The notes under the pieces are model-generated. The model ran no database searches. It was not told where the DNA came from and worked only from the letters and a program-made list of their open reading frames with translations. A DNA stretch of 48,658 nt from contig CAJQKQ010000064.1 of the NCBI GenBank assembly GCA_905478925.1, forward strand, positions 1-48,658. Direction: 5' to 3'. Shown piece after piece: positions 41,709 through 48,658 of this stretch (position 1 is the first letter of the stretch; each line of letters begins with the position of its first letter). The stretch comes from an uncultured Verrucomicrobiales bacterium. Its GTDB lineage: Bacteria; Verrucomicrobiota; Verrucomicrobiia; Verrucomicrobiales; Akkermansiaceae. Position numbers and translations under genes: made by a program.

Positions 41709-42899
41709 CTAGTCCAGAGCGATCCGATGGGCGACGTGCGGGGGGGTGTCTCCCTGCACAGAGAATTCGATTGCATGGAAACCTGCGCCCAGATGCGCCG
41801 GGTGCGTGAGGCTTTGGAATTGGGCAATGGATTTCACATCACCAATCTCGCCTTCGAGTATCAATGGTGTGGCGAGGTGAGTGAGGTAGCTGCCTTGATG
41901 GGAAAACACCGTGGGGCGTAGACCCAAGGATTCCGCAGCGTTCGTGAGATCGGTAAAATCGACATGGGCGGTGATATCCTTTTCGCCGGGGCTTTCCAAC
42001 GGGTCTTCCGCCGCTTTGTGGGAAGAGAATGTCCGCAGCGTGCCGGTTGTGCGGGAGCGGTCGTAGTATTCCGGGGCTGCATATCCGTAGTCGGTGAACA
42101 GCATGGTGCCATCCACAAGGCATGCGGAGAGGCCGTCAAGGAAGCCTTCGAAGTTCGTCCTGATTTCCGTGCGGTAGCCTTCCGGAAAATCGCGGCCCAA
42201 GGTGTCGAGCCGTGCGGCAAGCGGGCTTGCGGGGACGATACTGCGCGGCTCCATGAACAGCTTGCCCGCCGCAGCACAAACGTGGAGTTCCCGCCAGCTT
42301 GCTTCGGAAAACTCCACGAGATGGAAGGGCAGTGCGTCGAGGATCTCGTTTCCGAAGGCGAAGCCGGGAAGCGGATTGTCGGCGAGTTCAGTGGAGTCCG
42401 TCACGATACGCAGCTTGGTAGCGAGTCCTGCGAGGCGCTTTTCCTGCGAATCGCGGAGGCGGGGCAGCGGCTCTGCGATCGCATATTCGAGGGCTTGCCA
42501 TGCGTCAGGACGGAATGCGCGGATCTCGGAAAGGATATCCGCCGCGAGCTTGCCGTCATGAGCGCCGATCTCAAGAATTCGCCAAGTATGGGGATTCCCC
42601 GCATCGTCCCAGCCTTTCACGAAGCGCCGGGCGAGCAGCCTTCCGAACATCGGGCCGACGCTGACGCTGGTGTAGAAGTCTCCCTCACGGCCCACCTGAT
42701 CCTGAGATTTCGCGTAATAGCCCCGCTGCTTGTCGTAGAGTACTATGTCCAGATATTCGGGAAACGGCACCCCTCCGCGCGCCGCGATTTCGCCCGAAAC
42801 CCATTCGTGCAAGGAAGGGGTTGCCGAGTCCGTGGGATTCGGGTAATTCTCAGCGCGCAAGCAGTCGCTGGACGGCGGTTTTTGGTCGGCATCAGCCAT
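41709..42899 (-). CDS. MidA/NDUFAF7-family SAM-dependent methyltransferase
   Basis: From ATG 42899 the product has 396 residues. The family opening is SLHEWVSGEIAARGGVPFPE, then YLDIVLYDKQRGYYAKSQDQ and REGDFYTSVSVGPMFGRLLA. The SAM loop is WRILEIGAHDGKLAADIL, and FAFGNEILDALPFHLVEFSE and GTMLFTDYGYAAPEYY complete the DUF185 pattern. In mitochondria the homologue methylates an arginine of a complex I subunit; bacterial members are protein arginine methyltransferase candidates with unknown targets. An ATG 21 bp upstream is possible. The start codon overlaps the start codon of the divergent PBP gene. Confidence 0.88.
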   Translation of the reverse strand: MADADQKPPSSDCLRAENYPNPTDSATPSLHEWVSGEIAARGGVPFPEYLDIVLYDKQRGYYAKSQDQVGREGDFYTSVSVGPMFGRLLARRFVKGWDDAGNPHTWRILEIGAHDGKLAADILSEIRAFRPDAWQALEYAIAEPLPRLRDSQEKRLAGLATKLRIVTDSTELADNPLPGFAFGNEILDALPFHLVEFSEASWRELHVCAAAGKLFMEPRSIVPASPLAARLDTLGRDFPEGYRTEIRTNFEGFLDGLSACLVDGTMLFTDYGYAAPEYYDRSRTTGTLRTFSSHKAAEDPLESPGEKDITAHVDFTDLTNAAESLGLRPTVFSHQGSYLTHLATPLILEGEIGDVKSIAQFQSLTHPAHLGAGFHAIEFSVQGDTPPHVAHRIALD

Positions 42900-45333
42900 G
42901 GCGAATATCAGGAAAAACAACCAGAGAGAGAGCGGTAAACGCCGTTTTTACAAGCGCAAAACCTTTTGGTTGGTTTCCTTCATGCTTGTCCTGATTGCGG
43001 GCGGCTTTGCATTCCTGTTCGCCGAGCAGTACACTAGGGAATATCGCGAGCGGGCTGTCACCTACGATCTCGAGCAGATCAACAAGTTGGAAATTCCCAG
43101 TGTCATCCTCGGCCGCAGCGGGAAGGAAATTGGCCGAATTTTCGTCCAAAACCGGAGCATCATGGACGTGGAGGATGTTCCTGATCTTTTCGTCGATGCG
43201 CTGCGGGCGGGGGAGGACTCACGGTTTCTTACGCATGGTGGGGTCGATTACATTGGTATCATCCGGGCGCTGAAGCTCAACTACGAGGCTGGAACGACGA
43301 CCCAAGGAGCCAGCACGATTACACAACAGCTCGCCAGGAACGCGTATCCGCTGAAACAGGATGCGTCGAAAAAGGGAGAGAGCGGGATTCAGAGAAAAAT
43401 GGTGGAAGCCTTTCTCGCGATGCGGATCGAGGAACGTTATTCGAAGGAAAAGATCCTCGGTTTTTATCTTAACAGGATCTATTTCGGCAGCGGATTCTGG
43501 GGTCTCCGCTCCGCCTCGCTTGGGTATTTTGGCAAGGAGCCGAAAGGTCTCACTCTCGTGGAGTGCGCGACGATTGTCGGTCTGATCAAGAATCCGACGA
43601 ACAACTCGCCGCTCAACAACCTCTCGGCCAGTCGCAAGGCGCGGAATATGGTTCTGAACCGTATGAGGCAGGAGGGCATGATTTCTCGCTCGGAAATGGC
43701 GGAGGCACAGGCAAAGCCGGTCGAGACGAATCCGAATCCGCTGCGGCGGGGCACCTCCCACCTCTACGAGCGGATCGCCGATGGTGTGGGCAGTGCGCTC
43801 GGCGAGGATGCGCTGTCGGACGGGGGCTTTACGATCCACACGACCATTTCCTCGGATGTCCAGAATGCCGCCGAAAAGGCGTTGGCCGTTTCTCTGAACG
43901 AAGCGGAAAATCACCCCGGATTCAGCCGTCAGAAATACAAGGAATATGATAGAAACGGCGAGGACATGGATCCCGAGTATCTCCAAGGTGCGGCATTTAT
44001 GGTGGATCACTCAACTGGGGAGGTGATTGCGCACGTCGGGGGACGAGATTACTCGGAGGTTCCCTTCGATTTTATCGAGATGGGCAAACGCTCTCTTGGC
44101 ACGGCGTTTTTCCCATTTATCTACGCGGCCGCACTTGCTGACAAGCACACCCCGGCTTCCAGGCTCGATGATGAACAGATGGATAACCGGGCGGTGATGG
44201 TCGGCGGTCGAGAGGGAGTTCTCGGTGAGTGGGGGATGGAGGTGCGATCGCCGAGATACGAGGGACGCATCACCTTACGGAAGGCTTTTGTAAACGCCAA
44301 GATCGCCGCGACGGTTCGCCTCGGTTCGCAAATTGGAATCCAGCGCATCCTCGATGCCGCTGTTTCCTTTGGGTTCGCGATGAAGGAATCGAAACCGCTG
44401 CCCAGGGTCAGCGTGGGCTGGGAGCCGGCATCGCTGAAGCAGGCGGTGACGGCGATGTCCACTTTCCCGCTCGGAGGCAAACGTGGACCGGAAAAATTCC
44501 ATTACATCGACAGGATTGAGAATGCCGAAGGGCGTGTGGTTTACCGCCGTGCGAAATCCGCGAATCCACTTGGTCGCCTGCTCGACAGGGCGGTTGCCTG
44601 GCAGATGCACAACATGATGGTGGGCGGGATGACAGCCGGAAGCTCGCGCGGGCTTGCAAGCACCCTCGTCGAGAAACCTTTTTCGGGAGCCGGGAAGGGC
44701 GGAACCACCCATGAGTTCTCGGATACCTGGTTCCTCGGCTACAACGGACGGGTCACATGCGGTGTCTGGACAGGTTTTCTGCAGGGAAACAGCGATCCGA
44801 TTTATCCGGGTGCGTTCAGCCGGGATCTGGCTATGCCGGTGTGGGCGGCTGCGATGAATGCTGCGACCCCGGTTTTTGGCGGGAAAATCATCGAGAAACC
44901 GAATTCCATTGTGGATGTAGAAATCTGTTCCGTCTCGGGGCAGAGGGCGACCCAGTTTTGCCAAGAGCTTGTTGAAGATATCACGACGGGTTCCGTGAAA
45001 TCCTCAAGGACTGTCATCACTGAGGGCTTTCGGAAAGGGACGGAGAGCCTGCCGTTCTGTGCGCTTCACTCGGGTGCACCTGTGGGCAGTATCGATCCCC
45101 GCCTTGCCTTGAGCAACCTTCCTGCCCTGGATGCGCTTCCGATCCGTCCGCAAGCGCCGGTTCTCATTGGTGATGACCCGTACCACTCGGAGCTTCCGAG
45201 CTATGCCGTCGACGGTCGAGAACCGGGGCTGATTCGCCGCAGCACGAATGTCTTGGACAGTCTTGACCTGGGTGATTTTGATGAGGAGATCAGGATGCGG
45301 AAACCGCCGAGGCTGGAGATCCAGACGGATTGA
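42898..45333 (+). CDS. Class A penicillin-binding protein with intact glycosyltransferase and degenerate transpeptidase domain
   Basis: The 811-residue protein has a basic cytoplasmic tail, one membrane anchor (about 23-43) and a GT51 domain with the catalytic Glu106 in GEDSRFLTHGGVDYIG, then TTTQGASTITQQLARNAY, RKMVEAFLAMRIEERYSKEK and LNRIYFGSGFWG; this part should polymerise lipid II. The transpeptidase domain keeps its outline (GGRDYSE, ITLRKAF, DTWFLGYNG) but not its catalytic motifs: the usual GSxFKP is GTAFFP, so Ser is Thr402 and Lys is Phe405; SxN is A467-K-I469; KTG is K600-G-G602. Cross-linking is therefore not expected. It starts within the start codon region of the divergent methyltransferase gene. 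Confidence 0.92.
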   Translation: MANIRKNNQRESGKRRFYKRKTFWLVSFMLVLIAGGFAFLFAEQYTREYRERAVTYDLEQINKLEIPSVILGRSGKEIGRIFVQNRSIMDVEDVPDLFVDALRAGEDSRFLTHGGVDYIGIIRALKLNYEAGTTTQGASTITQQLARNAYPLKQDASKKGESGIQRKMVEAFLAMRIEERYSKEKILGFYLNRIYFGSGFWGLRSASLGYFGKEPKGLTLVECATIVGLIKNPTNNSPLNNLSASRKARNMVLNRMRQEGMISRSEMAEAQAKPVETNPNPLRRGTSHLYERIADGVGSALGEDALSDGGFTIHTTISSDVQNAAEKALAVSLNEAENHPGFSRQKYKEYDRNGEDMDPEYLQGAAFMVDHSTGEVIAHVGGRDYSEVPFDFIEMGKRSLGTAFFPFIYAAALADKHTPASRLDDEQMDNRAVMVGGREGVLGEWGMEVRSPRYEGRITLRKAFVNAKIAATVRLGSQIGIQRILDAAVSFGFAMKESKPLPRVSVGWEPASLKQAVTAMSTFPLGGKRGPEKFHYIDRIENAEGRVVYRRAKSANPLGRLLDRAVAWQMHNMMVGGMTAGSSRGLASTLVEKPFSGAGKGGTTHEFSDTWFLGYNGRVTCGVWTGFLQGNSDPIYPGAFSRDLAMPVWAAAMNAATPVFGGKIIEKPNSIVDVEICSVSGQRATQFCQELVEDITTGSVKSSRTVITEGFRKGTESLPFCALHSGAPVGSIDPRLALSNLPALDALPIRPQAPVLIGDDPYHSELPSYAVDGREPGLIRRSTNVLDSLDLGDFDEEIRMRKPPRLEIQTD

Positions 45334-45347
45334 TTCCTGATGGAATC

Positions 45348-46748
45348 TTATTGCAGAGGAACAGGATCCGCCATCGGGTTCGGTTTGTAGAAGAGCTTTC
45401 CGGGTCGTCCGAAAACCTGGAGATCCAAGGCGGCGCGTTGGGGAGTGCTCAGCGGAGTGAGGTGCGGTGCTTTGGAATCGGGCTGGGTGAATTTGGAAAT
45501 GGCAAGCAATGACTCCGGTGCCGCGATTAGCCTCGCGATACCGGCCATCCTACCGTCGCTGAGCATCATCGCGTTGCCGATGATACTTGCCTGTTCGCTG
45601 ATCAGGCGTGCGTCGGGGCAGCGGAGAACTCCGTTCTGAAATAGCAGAAGCGCCTGACCATGGTCGAAACGAGTCTTTTGTTGTCCCGGTATCTCGGCAT
45701 CCACGGCAGTTACTTGCACGACCCCCTGTCCCTGCCAGGAAGCGGGAGACAGGAGATGGCCTTGGGATCGTCCCCTCGCCGTCACCTTCCCGAGTTTGGC
45801 CTCGATCGGCCCGTCGATGCGCAACTCACTGTCCGTCTGCTCCGGCACCAGGGCGTCGAACCGGAAAGGAATGCCCGGGGTGAATCCCACATGGCCTCCC
45901 AACTCGAAATCCAACCCGAACATTTCTCCTTTGATCGAGCCGAGTGCGAGGACCGGCGAGTTCCATTTCAGGGGAATGCTCGTTAACCCGGATGCCGGAT
46001 TTTCCAAAAAACTTACCCGAGTTGCGGAGATTTCGGATCTGCTTGGCTTGCCGGCGAGCGGAACACTTCCGTTGATACCGATTGCTTCCCAGAGCGGCGC
46101 AGGGCGCATCAGTGAAACAATTCTCAGCCTTGCATCGATCAGATTGAACCAGACGGTGGGGGGGAGTAACTCGGAAACGGATTCGATACGTGCTTCTGTG
46201 CTCCCTTCTTCGATTCCGGCAATGGTGGGTGGGACAGGGGGCTGCTGCCCGGTTTCCTCTGGCGGATTTTTCAATTCCTGTGGCTGCTTGTTCGCTGAAT
46301 TCACCGCAGCGAGGTCGGGGGGCTTGGCTACTAGGGCTGGATCCACATCCTTCCGCGGGATCTGGGAAAGGAGTTCGATCGGCAGGGTGAGATCCGGTTT
46401 CACGACTTCGATGCCTTTCAGCTCCAGTCTCCTTTTCACAAGCGCCAACCAATCGGGGTGGAGGCGAATGGATTGCACTGATAGCAGCGGCTTGGTAAAT
46501 GCTTTCTTCAGCTGTTCCGGTTGCTCGACGCGCAGGCCGTAGATCGTGATGCCGTTCCATGGCGACCAGCTGGCACCTTGGACGTTGGTTTCCAAGTGCA
46601 GCTTTCGTTCGATCCTGGAGGCGAGGAAGGCCTTTCCCTTGGGGCTTACGAGAAACAGGTTGCTGATTCCGAATGCGAGGGCGGGGGTCAGGATCGCCAG
46701 ACCGAGCAGGACAAGGCCGACTTTTCTCTTCCCGTGCCTGTTGGCCAT
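45348..46748 (-). CDS. AsmA/DUF748-like membrane-anchored protein
   Basis: The 466-residue product has one N-terminal membrane segment (VGLVLLGLAILTPALAFGIS) followed by a periplasmic beta-rich region that begins FLASRIERKLHLETNVQGAS and GITIYGLRVEQPEQLKK, the usual opening of AsmA-like proteins. A Pro/Gln-rich linker lies at about 140-180. Later strands include LKWNSPVLALGSIKGEMFGL and RFDHGQALLLFQNGVLRCPD. AsmA relatives take part in lipid transport or outer-membrane biogenesis; this one is short. It is 3 bp downstream of the next gene on the minus strand, so the two form an operon. Confidence 0.65.
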   Translation of the reverse strand: MANRHGKRKVGLVLLGLAILTPALAFGISNLFLVSPKGKAFLASRIERKLHLETNVQGASWSPWNGITIYGLRVEQPEQLKKAFTKPLLSVQSIRLHPDWLALVKRRLELKGIEVVKPDLTLPIELLSQIPRKDVDPALVAKPPDLAAVNSANKQPQELKNPPEETGQQPPVPPTIAGIEEGSTEARIESVSELLPPTVWFNLIDARLRIVSLMRPAPLWEAIGINGSVPLAGKPSRSEISATRVSFLENPASGLTSIPLKWNSPVLALGSIKGEMFGLDFELGGHVGFTPGIPFRFDALVPEQTDSELRIDGPIEAKLGKVTARGRSQGHLLSPASWQGQGVVQVTAVDAEIPGQQKTRFDHGQALLLFQNGVLRCPDARLISEQASIIGNAMMLSDGRMAGIARLIAAPESLLAISKFTQPDSKAPHLTPLSTPQRAALDLQVFGRPGKLFYKPNPMADPVPLQ

Positions 46749-46751
46749 GGC

Positions 46752-47471
46752 TCAGCGCGGGCTGGAATTTCGCGGTAGCTTCAGGTGACCCGCTTTACCA
46801 AGCGCGAACCTGATGACGAGGCTCTTATCGAGAAGGCGGCTGCCCTCGGATGAAATCTCCTGCACCCGGTAGATGACCAGGCCGAAGCCCTTTTCGTCGT
46901 AACGGCCGATCGCAAAATTCTCCTTTGTGTTTCCGAGGCCGGTCTCTTCCTCGAAGCGCCATTCGTGGCCGGACCATGCGCCAAGTATGCTGGTAGCTTC
47001 GGCCTTGATATCCTCGAGACGCTCCAGCACGCCGTTCGGCGAGCGGACAATATCTTTTTCCGGGTTGTATCGGAGCGTTGAAATGATGCCGGCTTCGCCG
47101 GAAGCCGTCAGCGTCCAGGTATTTCCTAAGGTTTCTCGCAACACTATCATGACCTCGGCGGTGGACTTGAATTCCCGCTGCGCCCATAGCGAGATGTATT
47201 CGTCGTATTCCTCCTTGGTCAGGCCGAGATCCTCGTGATACGGCAGGGGTTCTCCGGGTTTCGCGCTTTTCGTATATTCTTTGAACCACTCTGGTTTTTT
47301 GCGCGCCGCAGTCTCTACCTTTGCGATGAATTTCTCGATCTCGGGAGGCGGCGCGATGATCCCGATATTGGCCCGCACCGGGACTTCCTCTTCAAAGAGC
47401 CCGGCGAACACTTTCGGTACCTCGGCGGAGAGTGTGGCGGTGAGTAGGAAAAGGATGGCAAGGAATTTCAT
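46752..47471 (-). CDS. Predicted secreted protein of unknown function
   Basis: ATG 47471 (MKFLAILFLLTATLSAEVPK) starts directly at a signal peptide and is preferred over an upstream extension, giving 239 residues. Recognisable parts are EVPVRANIGIIAPPPEIEKF, EWFKEYTKSAKPGEPLPYHE, GLTKEEYDEYISLWAQREFK and a beta-rich C-terminal half (LGNTWTLTASGEAGIISTLR, ENFAIGRYDEKGFGLVIYRV). I do not recognise the family. It is first in a two-gene minus-strand unit with the AsmA-like gene, hence possibly related to envelope assembly. Confidence 0.65.
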   Translation of the reverse strand: MKFLAILFLLTATLSAEVPKVFAGLFEEEVPVRANIGIIAPPPEIEKFIAKVETAARKKPEWFKEYTKSAKPGEPLPYHEDLGLTKEEYDEYISLWAQREFKSTAEVMIVLRETLGNTWTLTASGEAGIISTLRYNPEKDIVRSPNGVLERLEDIKAEATSILGAWSGHEWRFEEETGLGNTKENFAIGRYDEKGFGLVIYRVQEISSEGSRLLDKSLVIRFALGKAGHLKLPRNSSPR

Positions 47472-47583
47472 GGCGGGACGCAGAGGCTGAAGCTGCCGGG
47501 CGGACAACTCAAGCCGCAATCTCCCGGTGCGAACTCGATTTTTTTTGGGTGACGCGAATGAAAAAAGGGGTTGCGCAATGGGT

Positions 47584-47620
47584 GGGTTTCCCTCTAGCTT
47601 CGCCGCCCGGAGGGAAACCC
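47584..47620. repeat. Palindrome just upstream of tRNA-Val
   Basis: GGGTTTCCCTC and GAGGGAAACCC form a perfect 11-bp inverted repeat with a 15-nt loop (TAGCTTCGCCGCCCG). It ends 7 bp before the tRNA. The loop wording recurs near 8914-8937 (AGCTTCGCCCGCCC then GGAGGG). It may be a dispersed palindrome or the terminator of an upstream transcript. Confidence 0.65.
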
Positions 47621-47627
47621 CGGAATT

Positions 47628-47702
47628 GCGCGGTTAGCTCAGTGGTAGAGCACCTCCCTGACACGGAGGGGGTCACTGGTTCGAAACCAGTATCGCGCAC
47701 CA
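47628..47702 (+). tRNA. tRNA-Val (anticodon GAC), CCA encoded
   Basis: The acceptor pairs GCGCGGT with ATCGCGC; the D arm is AGCTCAGTGGTAGAGC; the anticodon arm is CCTCC-CTGACAC-GGAGG with anticodon GAC; the T arm is CTGGTTCGAAACCAG. The discriminator A is followed by encoded CCA, and six Ts follow shortly after. All stems are complete, so the gene should be functional. GAC reads valine GUC and GUU codons. Confidence 0.95.
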
Positions 47703-48032
47703 TTTTTTGGTCTCCATTCATTGTTGTGGTAGACAAATGCTGCAGAGCGATAGTTTTGTGATGATCCGGTAGCATGATGCTGGTCTGCAACCGAAGTTCG
47801 TTTTCGCTACAGGAAATTGAATTCGCCAGAACATAAACTGCGAGTGCATGGACATGGCAACGGCCAGACACAATAGGCACTGGGCTGTGAAGGTGATCAC
47901 GCCCGTCTTCCTGCCACACGGCGGTGGCGAAATCGGTGGCTATTACGCTATCGTCAGGAAGAGGTAGGACTTCATTTCCCGGGGAATGCCGATACGCTTG
48001 ATTTTCCTGCGTTCCGCCCCTTTGCTTGCGCG
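47703..48032. other. Intergenic region between tRNA-Val and the SirB1-like gene
   Basis: No gene can be firmly supported. A 39-codon frame starting at 47848 (MDMATARHNRHWAVKVITPV) and ending at 47967 is open but has no visible ribosome-binding site or family resemblance. The T run after the tRNA may end its transcript. Confidence 0.4.
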
Positions 48033-48658
48033 ATGAACGCATCGCCCCCTGACTCCAAGGAACTTTCGGCACTGCTGCGGTTGCTGGACGACGAAACGCC
48101 GGAAGTCCGATCCGTTGTCACCGGCAGGCTGGCCGCGGTGGGCGGGGACATCAGCGAGATCCTTCCGGAAATGGCCAGCGGCCTGAACGATCCTGAGAAA
48201 CGCATACTCACCGGCTTGCTCCTGCCGGCTCGTAGGCGGCTGCTTCGTGAAGAGTGGCTGACTCCTGGCTTTGGGTCTGCGGCGCTGGGCGGGGACTGGG
48301 AACTTTTCGAAAGCCAGCTGCGACTGCTATCCGACTTCCTGCACGACGGGATCTCCCTGCGGCAACCGCTCTCCGATGCCCTCGACCTGCTTGCGGAGGA
48401 GGCACAGGAAAACGGGGCAACCGGACCCGACGAGCTGCGGGTGTTCCTCTTCGAACAGGGACGATTGAAGGCAAACCGGAAGGATTACTACGATCCACGC
48501 AATTCAGACCTAGCCTGGTGTGTTGCGGAGGGAGTTTCAAATCCGATCGGACTGGGCGTCATTTACATGCTGATCGGGCAGAGGTTGGGCTTCGAGATCG
48601 AGGGGATCTCGTTTCCCGGCCATTTCCTCTGCCGCATCCAAGAGGACGGGTATCCGCT
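48033..48658 (+). CDS. SirB1/transglutaminase-like family protein (5' part; runs off the right edge)
   Basis: ATG 48033 opens a frame that stays open to the window end, 208 codons. The N-terminal part (MNASPPDSKELSALLRLLDD, then EVRSVVTGRLAAVG) resembles a HEAT-like helical pair. From about residue 95, LRLLSDFLHDGISLRQPLSD and DPRNSDLAWCVAEGVSNPIG, LGVIYMLIGQRLGFEIEGIS and FPGHFLCRI match SirB1-type transglutaminase-like domains; the Cys in AWCVAEG is in a position where the SirB1 pattern usually has a different residue, while the His in FPGHFL is conserved. The role of this family is poorly known. The C-terminus lies outside the window. Confidence 0.82.
   Translation, partial: MNASPPDSKELSALLRLLDDETPEVRSVVTGRLAAVGGDISEILPEMASGLNDPEKRILTGLLLPARRRLLREEWLTPGFGSAALGGDWELFESQLRLLSDFLHDGISLRQPLSDALDLLAEEAQENGATGPDELRVFLFEQGRLKANRKDYYDPRNSDLAWCVAEGVSNPIGLGVIYMLIGQRLGFEIEGISFPGHFLCRIQEDGYP

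Noticed and set aside
47509..48072. 187-codon minus-strand frame through tRNA-Val
   Set aside because: It reads antisense through the tRNA, producing the familiar spurious peptide DTGFEPVTPSVSG.
48033..48658. The open frame at the right edge as a HEAT-repeat protein only
   Set aside because: The N-terminal helices are HEAT-like, but the later part carries the SirB1 pattern, so the SirB1-like call is better.

Overview
The window looks like chromosome from a member of the Verrucomicrobiota, probably the Verrucomicrobiaceae/Akkermansiaceae group. The pointers are Ser/Thr/Cys-type sulfatases, an SLA1-homology-domain hydrolase, a HEXXH-ThuA secreted fusion, a secreted Ni-superoxide dismutase, monomeric isocitrate dehydrogenase, many lipoproteins and GC-rich palindromic intergenic repeats. 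This assignment rests on gene content only.

Layout. (1) 1-7200 is an accessory zone: the tail of an IS4-type transposase, a small mobile-element derivative, a possible severed ribonucleotide-reductase tail, a HicAB toxin-antitoxin pair, an XRE regulator plus HNH nuclease divergent from an unknown gene, and two decayed REP-associated (IS200/Y1-like) transposase genes. One of these elements has cut off a secreted hydrolase gene. A CAP-domain lipoprotein and the essential GTPase gene engB lie among the debris. (2) 7200-16730 is a polysaccharide-degradation cluster: two sulfatases, a sulfatase fragment, a large glycoside hydrolase with two discoidin-like domains, a PL6 polysaccharide lyase and a HEXXH metalloprotease fused to a ThuA-like domain, almost all with signal peptides. 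(3) 17000-34500 is mainly housekeeping: recG, rseP with a coupled small zinc-ribbon gene, icd (monomeric), ygfZ, nadB, a 5-formyl-THF cyclo-ligase gene, sodN with a rhodanese lipoprotein, a Deg-like protease and folK. It is broken by inverted-repeat elements, one of which holds 336-bp tandem repeats. (4) 34780-38480 is a SAM-cycle module: an ArsR-methyltransferase fusion divergent from metK-ahcY, closed by a strong terminator. (5) 38480-48658 carries an Xre/RES toxin-antitoxin pair, an L,D-transpeptidase, a CorA-like protein, a glutaredoxin, a MidA-type methyltransferase whose start codon overlaps that of a divergent class A PBP, an AsmA-like protein, tRNA-Val(GAC) and a SirB1-type gene running off the end.

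The strongest observations are these. A structured repeat family (12-nt CTCGCTCCGCTC lead, then hairpins) keeps the loop TCCTCC while its stem sequences change in a compensatory way; two copies sit at the same codon position in two different transposase genes. The class A PBP keeps its glycosyltransferase residues but has lost all three transpeptidase motifs. A Ni-SOD has its nickel hook placed directly at a predicted signal-peptidase site. The 72-bp palindrome near the left edge joins the two ends of the transposase element without its gene.

All calls come from reading the sequence and from memory of protein families. No database search or folding was run.
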